Shown here piece by piece: positions 34,811 through 36,886 of a DNA stretch of 36,886 bases (within the stretch, counting starts at the first letter, position 1; each line of letters begins with the position of its first letter). Under the pieces are notes generated by a model. It saw only the letters and a list, made by a program, of their open reading frames with translations. It did not search any database and was not told the origin of the DNA. The translations under genes and the position numbers were made by a program. Origin of the DNA: Rhodospirillales bacterium (lineage in GTDB: Bacteria; Pseudomonadota; Alphaproteobacteria; Reyranellales; Reyranellaceae); NCBI GenBank assembly GCA_009377525.1, contig WHTW01000072.1, positions 1-36,886 on the forward strand, given 5' to 3'.

Positions 34811-34938
34811 CTAGAGCGGTTCCCGGCGGGATGGAACCGCGAGCGGTTCCATCCCGCCGGAAACGCGCGCCCGGGAGATGCGGATTTCACAAGGCATATT
34901 CCGTCCGGCTGATTCCAGCCGGACGGAATATGCTTTAG
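34811..34938. repeat. Dispersed two-hairpin repeat, copy 3
   Basis: This 128-bp element has the same layout as copy 2. The first hairpin arms (around GGCGGGATGGAACCGC / GCGGTTCCATCCCGCC) and the second hairpin (CATATTCCGTCCGGCTG / CAGCCGGACGGAATATG) differ from copy 2 by changes present on both arms, so pairing is retained. Confidence 0.85.
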
Positions 34939-34967
34939 GGTCGACCGACAATTGACGGGGGTTTTGC

Positions 34968-35888
34968 ATGCGGGCGATCCGGGCGAGCGTGTCATCGGCG
35001 CTTCTGATGCTTTGGCTGGCGACGGCGGCATGGGCGCAGAACGGCCTCGAACGCTTCGAGAAGGAACTGAAGCCGCAGCTCGAGCTGAAAACCCTCACCT
35101 ATGCCAACGCCGCGCCGCACGGCAGCTCGGGCTTCGTGCTCAACGACGTCGTGGCCGTCATTCCCGCCAATGCCGCGACCGGAGACAAGGAGAGCACGGT
35201 CAAGATCCAGAAGGTGACGGTCGACGCGCTCGACTTCGACCGCATGAAGGACTCCAAGGACGACGAGGCGCCGCGCTTCGCCAAGCTCAAGCTGGAAGGC
35301 ATCACGGGCGACGACGAGATGTTCACCGCGCTGCAGCCCTACGGTGTGCCCAACGTGCCGTTCGACATCGAGCTCGACTACACCCTCGACCCGGCGACCA
35401 AGGTGCTCGACGTCAAGACGCTCGAGATCAGCATGCGCGGCCAGGCCAGGTTCACGCTGTCGCTGGCGATGGACGGCGTCAGCGACAAGACCAGCGATAT
35501 GGCCGGTGCCAAAGATGACGCGCGCCTGCGCAGCGCCTCGCTCACCGTCGACGACACCGGCCTGCTCGCCAAGCTCTTGCCGGCGTGGGCCCAGGAGGAA
35601 GGCGTGGAGCCCGAGGAGCTGGTGCAGACCGCGCTGACGGGCCTCGCCGCCTTCGCCGCGCAGCAGGGTCCTGATACCTTGAAGTCGCTCGACGCCGTCG
35701 CCTCCTTCATCACCGACTGGAAGGCGCCCAAGGGACCGCTGGTGCTGGGGCTGAAGCCCGCCAAGACCGCCGGCCTGTCCGACCTCGACAAGGTGGCGAT
35801 GCCCGACGCGCTCACGACCGAGTTCGGCTTCACGGCCACATATCCTGGGACCAAGGCAGGGGCCGCCAAGGCTGGCGCCAGTAAGTAA
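34968..35888 (+). CDS. Secreted conserved hypothetical protein
   Basis: This 306-residue protein has a signal peptide (MRAIRASVSSALLMLWLATAAWA, cleavage before QNGLERF). The mature part is beta-rich: LTYANAAPHGSSGFVLNDVVAVIPAN, VKIQKVTVDALDFDRMK, FAKLKLEGITGDDEMF, PFDIELDYTLDPATKVLDVKTLEISMRGQARFTLSLAMDGV. The repeated 'L...I/V...D...' pattern suggests a membrane-associated lipid-binding or AsmA-like barrel, but I do not recognise the family. The end of the gene carries a 15-bp tandem duplication. It is probably periplasmic. Confidence 0.8.
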   Translation: MRAIRASVSSALLMLWLATAAWAQNGLERFEKELKPQLELKTLTYANAAPHGSSGFVLNDVVAVIPANAATGDKESTVKIQKVTVDALDFDRMKDSKDDEAPRFAKLKLEGITGDDEMFTALQPYGVPNVPFDIELDYTLDPATKVLDVKTLEISMRGQARFTLSLAMDGVSDKTSDMAGAKDDARLRSASLTVDDTGLLAKLLPAWAQEEGVEPEELVQTALTGLAAFAAQQGPDTLKSLDAVASFITDWKAPKGPLVLGLKPAKTAGLSDLDKVAMPDALTTEFGFTATYPGTKAGAAKAGASK

Positions 35889-35907
35889 GAAACCAGTAAG
35901 TAAGAAA
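35878..35907 (+). repeat. 15-bp tandem duplication over a stop codon
   Basis: CCAGTAAGTAAGAAA occurs twice in direct succession (35878-35892, 35893-35907); the first copy contains the TAA stop of the preceding gene. Confidence 0.9.
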
Positions 35908-35933
35908 GAAGAAGGCAGGCAAGGGAGGGAACG

Positions 35934-36268
35934 ATGAAGCGGCGAACGCTCGTTGCTGCCGGCCTGATCCTGCCAGCAGTACGGCCGGCCATGGCGCAGG
36001 ATGTCTATCCGTCCAGGTCCATGCAGATCTTCGTGCCCTTCCCGCCGGGCGGTGTGGCCGACATCACGACCCGGCCGCTCGCCCATGTGATGGGCCGCCT
36101 GGTCCCGGCGCCGGCGGCTCGGTTGGCACTGCGCAAGCCGCGCGTGCCGCGCCCGACGTGTATGGCACGCTGCATGTGGACATCTTCGCCCAGGCCGCGG
36201 GCATAAAAATGTTCCACATTCCCTATCAGGGCGGCGGCCCGGCCGTGACGGCGGTGCTCGGCGGCCAG
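35934..36268 (+). pseudogene. Bug/TctC-type substrate-binding protein, fragment (N-terminus plus middle)
   Basis: A signal peptide (MKRRTLVAAGLILPAVRPAMAQ) and the first strand VYPSRSMQIFVPFPPGGVADITTRPLAHVMGR are typical of Bug proteins. Around 36105-36120 the frame shifts by one and about 100 expected residues are missing. The next part, in another frame, reads GSVGTAQAA...VYGTLHVDIFAQAAGIKMFHIPYQGGGPAVTAVLGGQ, the family's middle region. The gene is therefore broken by an internal deletion/rearrangement; what is missing appears inverted just downstream. Confidence 0.85.
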
Positions 36269-36269
36269 A

Positions 36270-36345
36270 TGGCGCGCACCACCAGCACCGTCGGATCGGC
36301 GCTGATCAGGGCGACGGGCGCGAACTGGTCGAACTCGTAGGCCGC
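36270..36345 (-). pseudogene. Inverted Bug-family fragment
   Basis: Read on the minus strand this gives AAYEFDQFAPVALISADPTV followed by LVVRA. That matches the Bug region 'yDp.kDFaPVal....pvlvV', which in intact genes lies between the two plus-strand pieces of the neighbouring fragment. Confidence 0.7.
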
Positions 36346-36360
36346 CGGCCGCCCCTGCAG

Positions 36361-36807
36361 GCGACCGGCGCCAAGTTCACGCACGTCCCCTACAAGGGCG
36401 GCGCCGAATGGATGCAGGCGCTGCTCAGCGACCAGGTGCATTTCCTGGCCGACGCCTCGCAATGGGCGCCGTTCGTCGACAACGGCCGGTGCCGCATCCT
36501 CGCGCTGGCGACCGAGAAGCGGCTGGCCAAGTGCAAGGACGTGCCGACCCTGATCGAGCGCGGCATCAACGTCGTCGGCCAGAGCCCCTACGGCATCGTC
36601 GGCCCCAAGGGCATGCCGCCGGAAGTCGTCGATTCGATCTACCTCGCCTTCAAGGACGCGATGGGCGAGCCCAAGGTCAACGAGTACCTGGAGAAGTTCC
36701 TCCAGCTGCCGTGGTACAAGAACCTGGCCGAGTACCGCGCCTTCGTCGAGAGGTGCTATGTCGAGGTGAAGCCGCTGCTCATCAAGGCGGGACTGGCGCA
36801 GGGTTGA
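36361..36807 (+). pseudogene. Second Bug/TctC-type protein, C-terminal fragment
   Basis: Frame 1 from 36361 reads ATGAKFTHVPYKGGAEWMQALLSDQ and continues to PWYKNLAEYRAFVERCYVEVKPLLIKAGLAQG, the complete C-terminal half of a Bug protein (including KDVPTLIERGINV and PYGIVGPKGMPPEVVDSI). It repeats the HVPYKGG motif already present as HIPYQGG at ~36220, so it comes from a second gene copy. It has no N-terminus or start of its own. An internal ATG at 36412 could start a shorter product, which would not fold as a binding protein. Confidence 0.85.
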
Positions 36808-36886
36808 ATCTTCGCCTCCCCTCGTCATCGATCTGTCGGATTCACACATCGTGACGCCGCAAGGTGGTGCCGTACTTGATGGCGTG

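Overview
The window is high-GC (roughly two thirds G+C by eye), densely coded DNA, most likely from an alphaproteobacterium of the Rhodospirillales/Hyphomicrobiales type. This rests on the HWE-family sensor kinase, Bug/TctC-type binding proteins, dispersed palindromic repeats and overall codon use. No rRNA, tRNA, CRISPR array or intact insertion sequence was seen. The first ~650 bases are visibly lower in GC and carry the 3' part of an AraC regulator, with a perfect 19-bp inverted repeat touching the window edge.

Layout. 0.85-4.8 kb: TetR regulator and a three-gene catabolic operon (Gfo/Idh/MocA dehydrogenase, DUF993 aldolase-like protein, TIM-barrel isomerase). 4.8-7.5 kb: a divergent pair recognised as selenoneine biosynthesis genes, senA and senB, whose start codons overlap on opposite strands, followed by a GFA-type zinc protein overlapping senB. 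7.5-11.9 kb: exported beta-propeller, methyltransferase, membrane-anchored AraC regulator, sterol-desaturase-like enzyme and DUF2147 protein, with three related palindromes as candidate operators. 11.9-13.5 kb: ArsR/SRPBCC/GST operon.

13.5-19.0 kb is the most interesting part. An ArsR-rhodanese regulator is followed by an ArsM-like methyltransferase gene interrupted by one in-frame TGA exactly where this family has a conserved cysteine. The frame stays open for 56 more family-typical codons, and an mRNA hairpin follows the TGA at a distance suitable for a bacterial SECIS element. I read it as a selenocysteine protein. Divergent from it runs a tight operon: persulfide-dioxygenase-like metallo-hydrolase, second methyltransferase, MFS transporter, nucleoside phosphorylase. 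Similar TTGAATGA dyads lie in front of the regulator and between the divergent genes. With senAB 8 kb away, the window suggests linked selenium, sulfur and possibly arsenic metabolism, with selenophosphate as the shared precursor. No selD, selA, selB or tRNA-Sec gene is present here, so that link is inference.

19.0-24.5 kb holds a DMT transporter, a YaiI/DUF188 protein, a small secreted protein with a clear terminator, an enolase-superfamily enzyme divergent from a leaderless binding protein, a cupin, a ~660-bp non-coding stretch and rpiB. 24.8-30.8 kb encodes two large multidomain signalling kinases in tandem. 30.9-36.9 kb has a leaderless NMT1-like protein, a secreted histidine acid phosphatase, a BON-like protein, small conserved and membrane proteins, a secreted protein and a scrambled Bug-type pseudogene. 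A two-hairpin dispersed repeat occurs three times between 23.9 and 34.9 kb, with compensatory arm changes between copies.
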